Source: Nocardia grenadensis NBRC 108939 (GTDB lineage Bacteria > Actinomycetota > Actinomycetes > Mycobacteriales > Mycobacteriaceae). From it: 64,000 nucleotides of DNA. The position numbers were made by a program, and so were the translations under genes. Under the pieces are notes generated by a model, which was not told the DNA's origin, ran no database searches, and saw only the letters and a program-made list of their open reading frames with translations. Position 1 is the first letter of the stretch, and each line of letters starts with the position of its first letter. The stretch is taken from NCBI RefSeq assembly GCF_001613445.1, contig NZ_BDCJ01000006.1, positions 124,001 to 188,000 on the forward strand, given 5' to 3'. Shown here in pieces: positions 36,880 through 45,286 of the stretch.

Positions 36880-39348
36880 TCAGGCGGCGCAGGGGTCGTC
36901 GGCGGCGTTCACATGTTCGAGATCGCTGGGCAACTCCACCGGGGCAGCGCTCGCGGCGGGCACATCGGTGATCGGGCTGCCGACCGGCGTGGGTTCGTTC
37001 ACCACCTGCTGGAAGTTCTCACCCAGGACCAGTTCGACGATACTGTCCAGCGTCTCGTCGAGTTCCATGGTGGCCCCGGGAACAGCGCTGGCAACCGTCG
37101 CCGCCTCGGCCTCGTGGCCGGGGGAGTAACGAACTTTGGTCTCGGTGGAATTGCCCTCGGTGTAATTACCGGCGTTGTAGATATTGAAACCGACATTTGC
37201 CAGTTGGCTGGCTGTCTGATTGGCGAGACCCGAGATGCCCGAACCGTTGGATACCAACAGCGACAGGATGCTCGGGTCCACCGCGGTCAGCGACGGTGGG
37301 ACCGGCGCCTCCGAGGTCGGCGGCGGTGCGGGCGCGGTTTTCTCGCCCGGAAGCGGCTGGTCGTCGCGGATCGCGCGGAAGATCGCCTGGATATCCGCGG
37401 TTCTGGGGATCTCGTTGCCGTAGGAGGTCGTGCCCGCCGTGGGAACGGTCAGGAAAGTGACGGCACCGGACTCGAGGTCCTGTAGCGAACGTCCCAACAT
37501 GAGCAGATCGTTCGGCTGTACATTGTCGACGAAGGTCGCATCCTTGAATGCTCCGATGATGCCGTTCAATTTGCCCGGATCCAGCAGGACTCTGCCGGAG
37601 AGGGTCCCGCGCAACAGTGAGGCGAGGAACTTCTGCTGCCGGTTGATCCGGTCGTAATCGCTGCGCTCTTCCCCGTATACGTGCCGTGCTCGGACATAGT
37701 TGAGGGCGGTTTTCCCATCGATGCGATGGCGGCCCGTTTCCGGGAGGATGGGGCCGAGCGTGTCGTCGATGAGAGGTTTGCTCACACACACCTCGACCCC
37801 GTTGACCTTGTCCACCATCTGCTCGAAACCGGCGAAGTCGATACCGATGAAGTGGTTGATCGTGCTGCCCGTCAATCGCTGGATGGTGGACAGCAGGCAG
37901 CGGGGACCGCCCAGCGCGTACACGGCATTGAGTTTGTCACCCATCGCCGAGTCGTACATCTCTTCGGTGTAGCTGTTGTTCTCGTTGTCGAAACCGTGGC
38001 ATTCGGGCCGGGTGACATCGAGGTCGCGCGGGAAGGACACTACGACCACTCGCGACCGATCCTTCGGGATGTGCACCAGCATCGTTGTGTCGGCGCGAGC
38101 GCCCTCCGCGTCCTCCACACTGCCGGCGCCGATATCGCCGTTCGCGCCCGCCCTGGTGTCGGTACCGACGATCAGATAGTTCTCGTCGCCGAGCTGGGCT
38201 TGGGCGTCGATGACATCGTCCTCGTTCTCGGAGAGAGCGGATACCTGCGTGAAGCTGTTGCCCGCGGCACGAAGGTAGCTCCAGCCACCCCCGGTGATCA
38301 GGAGCGCGAGAACAGAGAAGAAGGCGACCGCGGCCCGGCCCGCGATCCGTAGCCGCCTGGCGCGCCGGCTTTCGGGGGCGCGCCGCCTCCTCGGTTTGCC
38401 GACCGTATCCGGTGCCGCCGGTCCGGAGGTGGGCCAACCGGCAGTGTCGGTCCGGCCGCCGATCCGAGGGTCGCTCTCGTCGAGCGGGTCGAGAATGTCG
38501 GTGACCGTTTCGGGTGGCTCGGCGGTCGCCTTCGCGCTTTTGCCGCGACGTGGTGTGCCGGAAGGTTGCCGAGGGTGTTTGGGAGGCGGTTCGCTACCCG
38601 GTCGCGAACCACCTCGAACGGGGTCGGATTGCCGCGGAACCGCCGTGGTCGGATCGGCGGACTCGACCGGTGCCGCGGCGGGTCGCTGTCCGGTCGGCGG
38701 GCGCTTCGACGGGTCTGGTGCGGGCTTGGCGGGCGGCGGTACCGCCGCCCGGTTGCCGGTCGCCGGACGGGAGGCATTCGGGCCCGGGGGCTTCTCCGCG
38801 GGCGCCCGGCCGGGGGGCCGAACCGGCCCGGGCTGATCCTGACCGGGCCGCTGCGGTGGTGCGGGCGGCTGGCTCCGGGCAGCGGGGGGTGGCGGAGGAC
38901 CAGGCCGTCGTGGTCCGGCAGTAGAGGGCTGGGCCGCGGGGGACGAGCCGGTGGGCGGGCGGCCCGGGGTGGCGACGCCGCCTCGTACCGGTGGTGCGGG
39001 CGGGCGGTTCGGGCGGCCGACGGGCGGACCTTCGGGACCGGGTTGGTCGGTGCGGGGCCGTTCTTCGGCATTCGGTCGTGGCCCGTGACCCGCTGGACGC
39101 GCGGGGCGGTCCGCGGGCGCGCCGTGGCGCGGCGCATCGCCCTCACGTCGCCGGACCGTACGCTCACTGTCCACCCGGTCGACCAGATCCTGGACCGTCA
39201 GCGGCCCGGGGTTGGCGGGCGGCTCCGGCTGCCGTGGCCGACGGGACCCCCTCGCGCCGTCCATTTCGGGGGACTCTCCCGCGGGATACCGCTCCCACGG
39301 GGCGCGACCTCCGGGCCCTGATGATCGCCCGTGCCGATCGTCACCCAC
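36880..39348 (-). CDS. LytR-CpsA-Psr (LCP) family cell-wall ligase
   Basis: LCP enzymes attach arabinogalactan or other glycopolymers to peptidoglycan. The 822-residue protein has an unusually long N-terminal region (about 345 residues) rich in Pro, Arg and Gly, then a single membrane helix (AVAFFSVLALLITGGGWSYL), the LCP catalytic domain (about 400-600, with FPRDLDVTRPECHGFD and YVRARHVYGEERSDYDRINR) and a LytR_C domain (about 690-790). The GTG at 39348 has GAGG upstream. It faces away from the dus gene, as in the mycobacterial Rv0822c/Rv0823c arrangement. Confidence 0.9.
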   Translation of the reverse strand: MGDDRHGRSSGPGGRAPWERYPAGESPEMDGARGSRRPRQPEPPANPGPLTVQDLVDRVDSERTVRRREGDAPRHGAPADRPARPAGHGPRPNAEERPRTDQPGPEGPPVGRPNRPPAPPVRGGVATPGRPPTGSSPAAQPSTAGPRRPGPPPPPAARSQPPAPPQRPGQDQPGPVRPPGRAPAEKPPGPNASRPATGNRAAVPPPAKPAPDPSKRPPTGQRPAAAPVESADPTTAVPRQSDPVRGGSRPGSEPPPKHPRQPSGTPRRGKSAKATAEPPETVTDILDPLDESDPRIGGRTDTAGWPTSGPAAPDTVGKPRRRRAPESRRARRLRIAGRAAVAFFSVLALLITGGGWSYLRAAGNSFTQVSALSENEDDVIDAQAQLGDENYLIVGTDTRAGANGDIGAGSVEDAEGARADTTMLVHIPKDRSRVVVVSFPRDLDVTRPECHGFDNENNSYTEEMYDSAMGDKLNAVYALGGPRCLLSTIQRLTGSTINHFIGIDFAGFEQMVDKVNGVEVCVSKPLIDDTLGPILPETGRHRIDGKTALNYVRARHVYGEERSDYDRINRQQKFLASLLRGTLSGRVLLDPGKLNGIIGAFKDATFVDNVQPNDLLMLGRSLQDLESGAVTFLTVPTAGTTSYGNEIPRTADIQAIFRAIRDDQPLPGEKTAPAPPPTSEAPVPPSLTAVDPSILSLLVSNGSGISGLANQTASQLANVGFNIYNAGNYTEGNSTETKVRYSPGHEAEAATVASAVPGATMELDETLDSIVELVLGENFQQVVNEPTPVGSPITDVPAASAAPVELPSDLEHVNAADDPCAA

Positions 39349-39531
39349 CAATGAACCTCGCTTTTCCGCAACTCGCTGCCGCCGCAACCATCCTCGAAAG
39401 GCTGCGCGGGATTCCGCAATGATAACGATTTCGCCACTGAGAGCCACTCGGACATTACGAGAGGGTCGGAAAAGCGGTTAATGCTGGGAAGTTGCCCGCA
39501 GTTATGTTTGCACGCGCATACGATATTCTTC

Positions 39532-39557
39532 CGGCGTGTCGAATCGGCGTGTCGAAT
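39532..39557. repeat. Perfect 13-nt tandem duplication
   Basis: CGGCGTGTCGAAT occurs twice in direct tandem (39532-39544 and 39545-39557), 24 bases past the dus stop, in the 233-base gap between the dus and LCP genes. No gene is seen there. Confidence 0.8.
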
Positions 39558-39581
39558 CGGTCGGCGGCCGGCTGTCGGTAT

Positions 39582-40730
39582 TCAGCCGCCGCTGTGCATG
39601 ACATCGGCGGCGGTCGGGACGGTCCCGTCCTCGGGGTCGTCCAGCCAGCCGTGCGGAAGCGCGACCTTACCCGGTGAACCCTGCCGCCCCCGGGGGCCTT
39701 CGGCGTCCTGAGGGAACGCAACGGTCGGATCCAACTGGTCGACGAGCGCACCGAGTTCGGCCAGCGAGGACACCGTCGCGAAACTGCGCCGCAGCTCGGC
39801 GCCCAGCGGGAAGCCCATGAAATACCAGGCCATATGTTTGCGCAGATCACGCATGCCTTTGTCTTCACCGTGGTGTTCGGCGAGTAGACCGGCATGGCGG
39901 GTCAGGATCGCGCCGACCTCCCCGAGGGTCGGCGGCACCGGCGCGGGTTCGCCTCGGAGGGCGGCACCGAGCTCGCCGAACAGCCAGGGCCGGCCCAGGC
40001 AGCCACGCCCCACCACGACCCCGTCGCAGCCGGTCTGTGCCATCATCGCCACCGCGTCGGCCGCACCGAAGATATCGCCGTTACCGAGTACCGGGATGGT
40101 GGTGACCGCCTCTTTCAGGCGCGCGATGGCCGACCAGTCGGCGGTTCCGGAGTAGCGCTGCGCCGCGGTGCGCGCGTGCAGGGCGACCGCCGCGGCGCCT
40201 TCGCTCTCGGCGATGCGACCGGTATCGAGGTAGGTCTGATGCTCGTCGTCGATTCCGATACGGAATTTCATGGTCACCGGCACTCCGGCCGGTTCGGCAG
40301 CCCGGACCATCTCCCGGACGATCCGGGCGAACAGATTGCGCTTGTAGGGCAGGGCGGCACCGCCGCCGAGCCGGGTCACCTTGGGGACCGGGCAGCCGAG
40401 GTTCATATCGATGTGATCGGCCCAGCCCTCGCCGACGATAATCCGGACGGCTTCCCCGAGGGTGGCCGGGTCCACACCGTAGAGCTGCATCGACCGCGGC
40501 GATTCGCCCTCGTCGAACGACATCATGTGCAGCGTTTTCTCATTGCGTTCCACCACCGCGCGGGCGGTGATCATCTCGCAGACGTAGATCGCGGTCGGGC
40601 TACCGAACTCCCGGCAGAGCTTGCGGAAGGCCAGGTTGGTGATGCCGGCCATCGGCGCGAGGACGACCGGCGGGTCGACCGGGTAGGGGCCGATTCGCAG
40701 ACGTGTCTCCTGCTCCAGCTGTGTTCGCAC
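39582..40730 (-). CDS. dus: tRNA-dihydrouridine synthase Dus (NifR3 family)
   Basis: The 382-residue FMN enzyme reduces uridine in tRNA D-loops. It starts with the TIM-barrel (VVLAPMAGITNLAFRKLC), has the catalytic cysteine region NLGCPVPKVTRLGGG (about residue 113) and FMN-binding GNGDIF and GRGCLGRPWLF. The GTG at 40730 has GAGGGAAA about 13 bases upstream. Just upstream is TAGAAC, a possible -10 that would be very close to the start codon. The C-terminus has a Pro/Gly tail beyond the family core. Confidence 0.95.
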   Translation of the reverse strand: MRTQLEQETRLRIGPYPVDPPVVLAPMAGITNLAFRKLCREFGSPTAIYVCEMITARAVVERNEKTLHMMSFDEGESPRSMQLYGVDPATLGEAVRIIVGEGWADHIDMNLGCPVPKVTRLGGGAALPYKRNLFARIVREMVRAAEPAGVPVTMKFRIGIDDEHQTYLDTGRIAESEGAAAVALHARTAAQRYSGTADWSAIARLKEAVTTIPVLGNGDIFGAADAVAMMAQTGCDGVVVGRGCLGRPWLFGELGAALRGEPAPVPPTLGEVGAILTRHAGLLAEHHGEDKGMRDLRKHMAWYFMGFPLGAELRRSFATVSSLAELGALVDQLDPTVAFPQDAEGPRGRQGSPGKVALPHGWLDDPEDGTVPTAADVMHSGG

Positions 40731-40978
40731 AATGTTCTATTTTCCCTCGAGCGTCCGGACCCGGTCACTGTCGGGTGCCTCACCGCGTGACCACGCACCG
40801 CCGGAGCCCCTTTCGGCGGTGGCGGTGAGCGGCGCGGCGCCCCCGCGGGGTAGCTGCCGGTCCGGCCCGGCCGGGCGTTAGCCTCGTGAACGCCGGACCC
40901 GCCGGCCGCCCGATTTCCGCTGGATATACCGCCGGGGCCGCTGCCCCGATCGGGAGCAATCGAAAGAGGACGACATCC

Positions 40979-41608
40979 ATGGCCGAGAACACCGACGACG
41001 CCGGCCGTGAGCCGGAGGAGAGCGCCGGTAGCACGGGCGCAGCCGCCGCCACCTCCGCGAAACCGGCCCCGGCCGAATCCCGCCCGGGCACGGTGTCCAT
41101 CCAGGTTTCCAGCCTGATCCGCGGCGCGGTCGTCGCGGTGCTCGCTGTGGCGGCGACCATCTTCGCCGTGTTGTATTTCACCGCGCGAGGCGAAGTGGCC
41201 GATCGCGACGAGCGTGCCGCGGCCGACAGTCGTGCCGAGCAACTGGCCACCGAGTACGCGGTGGGCGCGGCCACCGTGAACTTCAAGGATCTCGATGTGT
41301 GGATCGCCGCACTGAAGAAGAACACCAGCCCCCGGCTGGCGGGCAAGTTCGACGACACCGCGCCGAAACTGGAACAGATCCTGGTACCGCTGCAGTGGAC
41401 CTCGACCGCCACCCCCATCACCGCGAAGGTCATGTCCGAACAGGACGGGGTCTACAAGGTGAATGTCTTCGTGAACGTGACCTCGACCAATGCCCAGAAT
41501 CCGGACGGCACGCAGTCCACGGTCACCTATACGGTCACGATCGACGAGGACTCCGGTTGGCAGATCACGGACGTGGGCGGTGTGGACGGCGCCCTACCGG
41601 TGAAGTGA
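40979..41608 (+). CDS. Mce-associated-type membrane protein
   Basis: The 209-residue protein has an Ala/Pro/Glu-rich N-terminus, one membrane helix (about 45-65, RGAVVAVLAVAATIFAVLYF) and an extracytoplasmic domain of the Mce-associated family (ending GWQITDVGGV). Such proteins stabilise Mce lipid transporters, but no mce genes are in this window. GAGGA is eight bases before the ATG at 40979. It is divergent from dus. Confidence 0.75.
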   Translation: MAENTDDAGREPEESAGSTGAAAATSAKPAPAESRPGTVSIQVSSLIRGAVVAVLAVAATIFAVLYFTARGEVADRDERAAADSRAEQLATEYAVGAATVNFKDLDVWIAALKKNTSPRLAGKFDDTAPKLEQILVPLQWTSTATPITAKVMSEQDGVYKVNVFVNVTSTNAQNPDGTQSTVTYTVTIDEDSGWQITDVGGVDGALPVK

Positions 41609-41677
41609 GGTGTTCTGGAGCGACAGAGTGAAGGAGCGCAGCGACTGGGCAGCGGAGTGAAGAATCGGTGTCACAGG

Positions 41678-41716
41678 GCCCCGACCCGCCCCACCGAAGG
41701 CGGGCATATAGACACC
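41678..41716 (+). repeat. Intergenic hairpin repeat, copy 5
   Basis: CCCCGACCCG, then CCCGCC, loop CCACCGAA, GGCGGG, and a tail ATATAGACACCG. It sits just before the desA terminator. The changed stem keeps its pairing relative to copy 3, so the stem covaries. Confidence 0.65.
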
Positions 41717-41745
41717 GAGACCGCCGGTGCCACCGGCGGTCTCGG
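41715..41745. terminator. Bidirectional terminator between the Mce-associated gene and desA
   Basis: CCGAGACCGCCGGT, loop GCC, ACCGGCGGTCTCGG is a perfect 14-bp stem followed by TCGTTGTGTT. Confidence 0.8.
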
Positions 41746-41771
41746 TCGTTGTGTTCCCGGTTGCGGACGGC

Positions 41772-42740
41772 TCAGCCGTTCACCGTGGCGAAGGCCTTCT
41801 CCCGTTTGGCGGCCTCGCGGGCGAGCATCCGGTCGCGCTGTTCCTCGAACTTCACGACATCCTTGGACAGCTTGTCCAGGAAATCGGCGAGCTGCTCCCG
41901 CTTCTGCTCGCCGCGCGCGGTGAAGTCGGTACGGCCGAAGATGTTCCATTTCTTCAGCACCGGCTGCACGACCTCTTCGAGGTGCTGGCGCAGATCGTAG
42001 ATGCCATGCTTGGCCATCAGCACACCGTTGCGCCGGAAATTCGGCATACCGGCGCCGGGCATCTGGAAATTCTCCAGAATCAGGGTGATGGCGTCCAGCG
42101 CCTGATCCGGGCACAGGTCCAGGGCGGCTCCGCACATGTTGCGGTAGAAGATCATGTGCAGGTTCTCGTCGGCCGCGATGCGCTGCAGCATGCGGTCGGC
42201 AATGGCGTCGTCGCACACCTTGCCGGTATTACGGTGCGAGACGCGGGTGGCCAGTTCCTGGAAGGTCACATAGGCCACCGAATGCAGAAAGCCGGCATCG
42301 GCCTCGGCAGGGGAGGCGAAACCGTTGGTCATATGAACCATGCGGGCCTGCTCCAGGGCGACCGGGTCGACGCCGCGGGTCACCACCAGGTAGTCGCGCA
42401 TGACGATCCCGTGCCGGTTCTCCTCGGCGGTCCAGCGGCCGACCCAGGTGCCCCACGCGCCGTCCTGGGAAAAGTTCTCGGCGATTTCCCGGTGGTAGGA
42501 AGGCAGGTTGTCCTCGGTGAGCAGGTTGGTGATCATGGCCGCCTTGGCGACCTCGCCGAGCTTGGATTGCTCGGGGTCCCAGTCCTGTCCGCCGAGTGCG
42601 GCGAAGTTGCGACCCTCGTCCCAGGGGACGTAGTCGTGCGGATGCCACTCTTTTGCCAAGGAGAGGTGCCGGTTGACGTTCTGCTCGGCAACCGGCTCCA
42701 ACTCTGTGAGCAGCTCGAGTTGAGTCAGATCCCTTGCCAT
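41772..42740 (-). CDS. desA1: Acyl-ACP desaturase DesA
   Basis: The 322-residue di-iron enzyme inserts a double bond into acyl-ACP for fatty and mycolic acid synthesis. The iron-ligand motifs EENRHG and DENLHM are at about residues 108 and 205. It matches M. tuberculosis DesA1 (Rv0824c) in position and type. The ATG at 42740 has AAGGG upstream; an in-frame start at 42842 is rejected as it lies in the promoter. Two palindromes overlay the -35 and -10 (42809-42844), pointing to repression by a TetR regulator such as MadR. Confidence 0.94.
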   Translation of the reverse strand: MARDLTQLELLTELEPVAEQNVNRHLSLAKEWHPHDYVPWDEGRNFAALGGQDWDPEQSKLGEVAKAAMITNLLTEDNLPSYHREIAENFSQDGAWGTWVGRWTAEENRHGIVMRDYLVVTRGVDPVALEQARMVHMTNGFASPAEADAGFLHSVAYVTFQELATRVSHRNTGKVCDDAIADRMLQRIAADENLHMIFYRNMCGAALDLCPDQALDAITLILENFQMPGAGMPNFRRNGVLMAKHGIYDLRQHLEEVVQPVLKKWNIFGRTDFTARGEQKREQLADFLDKLSKDVVKFEEQRDRMLAREAAKREKAFATVNG

Positions 42741-42808
42741 GTAATCAAGCCCTTCATATGTGCGTTGGTGGGGGTCACCTGATGTAGACCGTTGCCGATG
42801 CGGCCATA

Positions 42809-42844
42809 CCTTACGGCACCGTAGGTGTGATGCGAAACGCATCC
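42809..42844 (-). promoter_or_regulatory. desA promoter with two overlapping palindromes
   Basis: On the minus strand the -35 is TTTCGC (42838-42833) and the -10 is TAAGGT (42814-42809), spaced by 18 bases. GATGCGAAACGCATC (42830-42844) covers the -35, and the dyad TACGG, CA, CCGTA (42813-42824) meets the -10. Confidence 0.6.
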
Positions 42845-43195
42845 GACCGCAAAAGAGTGCACGTTGGCGCAGGTGCCCCTGCCCGGGGTCACACCCGAGT
42901 GTATGGCCGGATCCGCAGTCATGGGCGTATCGCCGGGTGTCCCGATTGCGTTAGCGGCCGTGGGAAATAGCACAGCGGCCGGCGCGGGACCGGTGTCCGG
43001 CCGGTGGTTACGAGGCTGATCAGGCTGTTCGTCGCCATTGTGGAACCGCCCGAGCGGTGGGCTGAGGGAAGGCGGCGCGGGTCGGCTCCGGTCACAGTTC
43101 GGCCGGGTCGAGGCTGGTCCAACTCACAGGTGGGAGCTGCCGGGGTGGGAAGAAGGGCCGGGCGCCCGACCGGTGGGCCGGGCGCGCCCGGGGGG
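42845..43195. other. Gene-free region upstream of desA
   Basis: No gene is seen in this 351-base stretch. It is GC-rich with several short hairpins near 43145-43195 that could end the tRNA-Lys transcript. Confidence 0.5.
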
Positions 43196-43268
43196 TGCCC
43201 CCACCAGGGCTCGAACCTGGGACCTGCGGATTAAAAGTCCGTAGCTCTACCAACTGAGCTATAGGGGC
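43196..43268 (-). tRNA. tRNA-Lys (TTT)
   Basis: The 73-nt cloverleaf has a 7-bp acceptor with a G-U pair, D-arm, the anticodon loop CTTTTAA (anticodon TTT), and T-arm with GTTCGAGCC. CCA is not encoded. Confidence 0.95.
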
Positions 43269-43515
43269 GCGGCCGCAAGTGTACTGGTCGAGTCCGCGTT
43301 TCTCGTAATCGGGTGGCTATGCTGGTGCTTTCCGTCACTCGGGTCGCGGTGGCCCGGTCCGGCGTGGCTCGGGCGGAGGACGCCCCGGCGGGGTCGTAGG
43401 GGAGGTCGGGCCCGTTCGGTCGGCGGCCCGGTGAGCGGGAAACCATACCCATGAGTTCGGTATCACGGTACCTGCGGCATTGTTGATACAACGGGTAGCA
43501 CGATACGATCCAAAT

Positions 43516-43659
43516 ATGTTGGATACCAATGCCTTTGGATGGGTAAAGGCAGATTTCTCGCAGATGTGGGGTCCGGGAACCGGCTTTCCGGAGTGTTGCG
43601 CTCCGAACGGGGCGTATGAGCGGGGCGGTATCAATCCAGGGGCCGGAGTGGCCTGCTGA
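43516..43659 (+). CDS. Possible 47-residue Cys-containing peptide, leaderless
   Basis: The frame from ATG 43516 to TGA encodes 47 residues with the tail PECCAPNGAYERGG and a C-terminal GVAC. The -10-like TACGAT (43503-43508) ends seven bases before the ATG and TTGTTG lies 18 bases further upstream, so a leaderless transcript is plausible. GC at third positions is lower than in neighbours, which leaves the coding potential uncertain. It shows no homology I recognise. The Trp, Gly, Pro and Cys content is reminiscent of secreted or modified peptides, and a regulator of the butyrolactone-receptor type lies 490 bases downstream. Confidence 0.3.
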   Translation: MLDTNAFGWVKADFSQMWGPGTGFPECCAPNGAYERGGINPGAGVAC

Positions 43660-44094
43660 GTACCGGTCCCGAACCTGCCCGAGCGGTCGAACATCCTGCG
43701 TTACCGGAGGATTCGCTCGGCCATTCGTTCGGTCTCGTCGGTGTCCGGTTCGTGAAATCCGGACGGCGAAATGGTAGCCCGCTGTATCGGTTTACCGCAT
43801 GCCGGTACGAGATTCCGAGTACCGTGACGAATCAGCGAATTCGGGGTGTCACTCGGGACGGCGCTGCGGGAGGCGTATGGGGGACCAGGAACGGCGCAAC
43901 GGAATGCCCGGATGCGCACCCCCTGCGGCGCACCCGGGCCATCGAATTATACCAGCCGGTGTGTTTCCTCTGCGGGCTGGGTTTCGTACCAAAGGTTCGG
44001 TACAGGTCAATAAACCGACCGCAGGTCTACATACAACAGGATAAGTTCGCGGCCCGGGCCCGCTCCTCGAAGGCGGATGAACGGTCGCGAGCAT

Positions 44095-44117
44095 TCCGCG
44101 GGTGTAAATCCCGCGGA
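44095..44117. promoter_or_regulatory. Inverted repeat before the TetR regulator gene
   Basis: TCCGCGGG, spacer TGTAAAT, CCCGCGGA is a perfect 8-bp dyad 29 bases before the ATG of the TetR gene. It may be an autoregulatory operator or sequester the RBS. Confidence 0.5.
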
Positions 44118-44146
44118 TTGCACAAGGCTTCGGAGGCGTTTCGAGC

Positions 44147-44809
44147 ATGGCACGGCAGCAAGAGCGGGCCCGTCGGACACGGGCAGCAATTATCCGGTCC
44201 GCCGCCGTTGAGTTCGGGAAGAGCGGCTATGCCGCGGCTTCACTCAACCGCATTTTGGAGGGATCGCGGGCGACCAAGGGCGCCATGTACTTCCATTTCG
44301 ATTCGAAGGAAGATCTGGCGCGGGCCGTCCTCGATTCGGCGATCGAGCGATACCGCAGCACCATCGATCGCTGGCTCGTGCGCACGGACCTGGGCCCGCT
44401 CGACATTCTGCACGGCGTCTTCGACGAGATCGCGCTGCGACTCGAGCACGACATAATCGTGCAGGCCGAATTCCGGCTCGTCATCGATCCCGGCTTCCAT
44501 CGGCAGGGCCACGGCGGCTGTCCGATGCTCTCCGCGGCCATCCGTGATCTGACGGTCGCGGCGATCGAACAGGGGCAGCTGCGCCCGGACACCGATCCCG
44601 ACCGCTTCACCCGGACCCTCGCCGGCGTGCTGATCGGTCAGCGCTATATGACCGACGCCCACGGCGGTGAGCCGGATCTGCGCACTCGGTTCCGGGAGTC
44701 ACTGGAGGTCTTGGTCCAGGCCGCTTGTACCCCGGCGTGGGTGGCGGAGTTCGACCGGTCGGGGTGGCAGGCGAGCGCGCGTCTGGAAGAGCTGGGTTCG
44801 TCCGCTTGA
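44147..44809 (+). CDS. TetR-family regulator of the gamma-butyrolactone receptor (ScbR-like) group
   Basis: The 220-residue protein has the TetR DNA-binding domain MARQQERARRTRAAII ... YFHFDSKEDLARAVL (residues 1-60), typical of ScbR and ArpA-type receptors that bind butyrolactone signals and control secondary metabolism. GGAGG is 12 bases upstream. No butyrolactone synthase gene (AfsA-type) is in the window. The gene faces the tRNA cluster and its regulatory dyad lies just before it. The signal and target are not known. Confidence 0.8.
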   Translation: MARQQERARRTRAAIIRSAAVEFGKSGYAAASLNRILEGSRATKGAMYFHFDSKEDLARAVLDSAIERYRSTIDRWLVRTDLGPLDILHGVFDEIALRLEHDIIVQAEFRLVIDPGFHRQGHGGCPMLSAAIRDLTVAAIEQGQLRPDTDPDRFTRTLAGVLIGQRYMTDAHGGEPDLRTRFRESLEVLVQAACTPAWVAEFDRSGWQASARLEELGSSA

Positions 44810-44903
44810 CCAGCAGATTTGGGAATTGTGTGCACCCTGTCATAAGCTATGCGAGCTCCCAACGGACAGCCGTTGAAAGCCGGTCCGGAGAGATCCGGGA
44901 CGA

Positions 44904-44976
44904 GCCCCCTTCGTCTAGCGGCCTAGGACGCCGCCCTTTCAAGGCGGTAGCGCGGGTTCGAATCCCGTAGGGGGTA
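44904..44976 (+). tRNA. tRNA-Glu (TTC)
   Basis: The 73-nt gene has anticodon loop CTTTCAA (TTC) and a CCA encoded just after (44977-44979). The acceptor begins with a G-U pair. It leads the three-tRNA group; a TTGTGT, 16-base spacer, TATGCG promoter candidate lies at 44826-44853. Confidence 0.95.
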
Positions 44977-45006
44977 CCACCTATGCGAATAGGTGGCACA
45001 CAGCAA

Positions 45007-45080
45007 GGCCCTGTGGCGCAGTTGGTTAGCGCGCCGCCCTGTCACGGCGGAGGTCGCGGGTTCGAGTCCCGTCAGGGTCG
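45007..45080 (+). tRNA. tRNA-Asp (GTC)
   Basis: The 74-nt gene has a CTGTCAC anticodon loop (GTC) with the 5-bp stem CCGCC/GGCGG, and an encoded CCA (45081-45083). It follows tRNA-Glu by 27 bases. Confidence 0.95.
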
Positions 45081-45139
45081 CCAATGGATGCCGGAGCAAT
45101 CCGGCTTCCATCGGATGGCATTCGTTCCGGGTGCCTGCG

Positions 45140-45213
45140 GCCAGGTAGCTCAGTTGGTACGAGCGTTCGCCTGAAAAGCGAAAGGTCGCCGGTTCGATCC
45201 CGGCCCTGGCCAC
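45140..45213 (+). tRNA. tRNA-Phe (GAA)
   Basis: The 74-nt gene has a CTGAAAA anticodon loop (GAA) and GGTTCGATCCC T-arm. Unlike its two neighbours, CCA is not encoded. Confidence 0.95.
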
Positions 45214-45218
45214 AATCA

Positions 45219-45249
45219 ACCCCCTGATCACCACGATCGGGGGGTTTTT
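45219..45249 (+). terminator. Rho-independent terminator after the tRNA group
   Basis: AACCCCC and GATC pair with GATC and GGGGGTT around a short loop, followed by TTTTT. Confidence 0.85.
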
Positions 45250-45286
45250 GCTGTTTCGGATCCCGGCCGGGTGGAATGCTGTGACC

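Larger units (their letters stand above)
43269..44146. other. 878-base accessory-type intergenic region
   Basis: This is the longest gap. GC content is lower than in flanking genes. It contains one plausible small ORF (43516-43659), a promoter-like TTGTTG with TACGAT before it, a GTACC-N8-GGTAC dyad in the region 43988-44005 and a hairpin just before the TetR gene. No long ORF has codon use like the flanking genes. Confidence 0.5.

Noticed and set aside
38298..39422. Long plus- and minus-strand frames in the LCP N-terminal region
   Set aside because: They mirror the Pro/Arg/Gly-rich coding strand and show no domain; the LCP frame continues into a catalytic domain.
41630..41670. GGAGCG-type short repeats downstream of the Mce-associated gene as a distinct element
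   Set aside because: The near-repeats GGAGCGAC and GGAGCGCA are too short and common in high-GC actinobacterial gene edges to support a named element.
43335..43694. 119-codon minus-strand frame in the gap between tRNA-Lys and the TetR gene
   Set aside because: Composition is Pro/Thr/Arg-rich without a conserved motif, no ribosome-binding site, and it is no better than chance for such a region.
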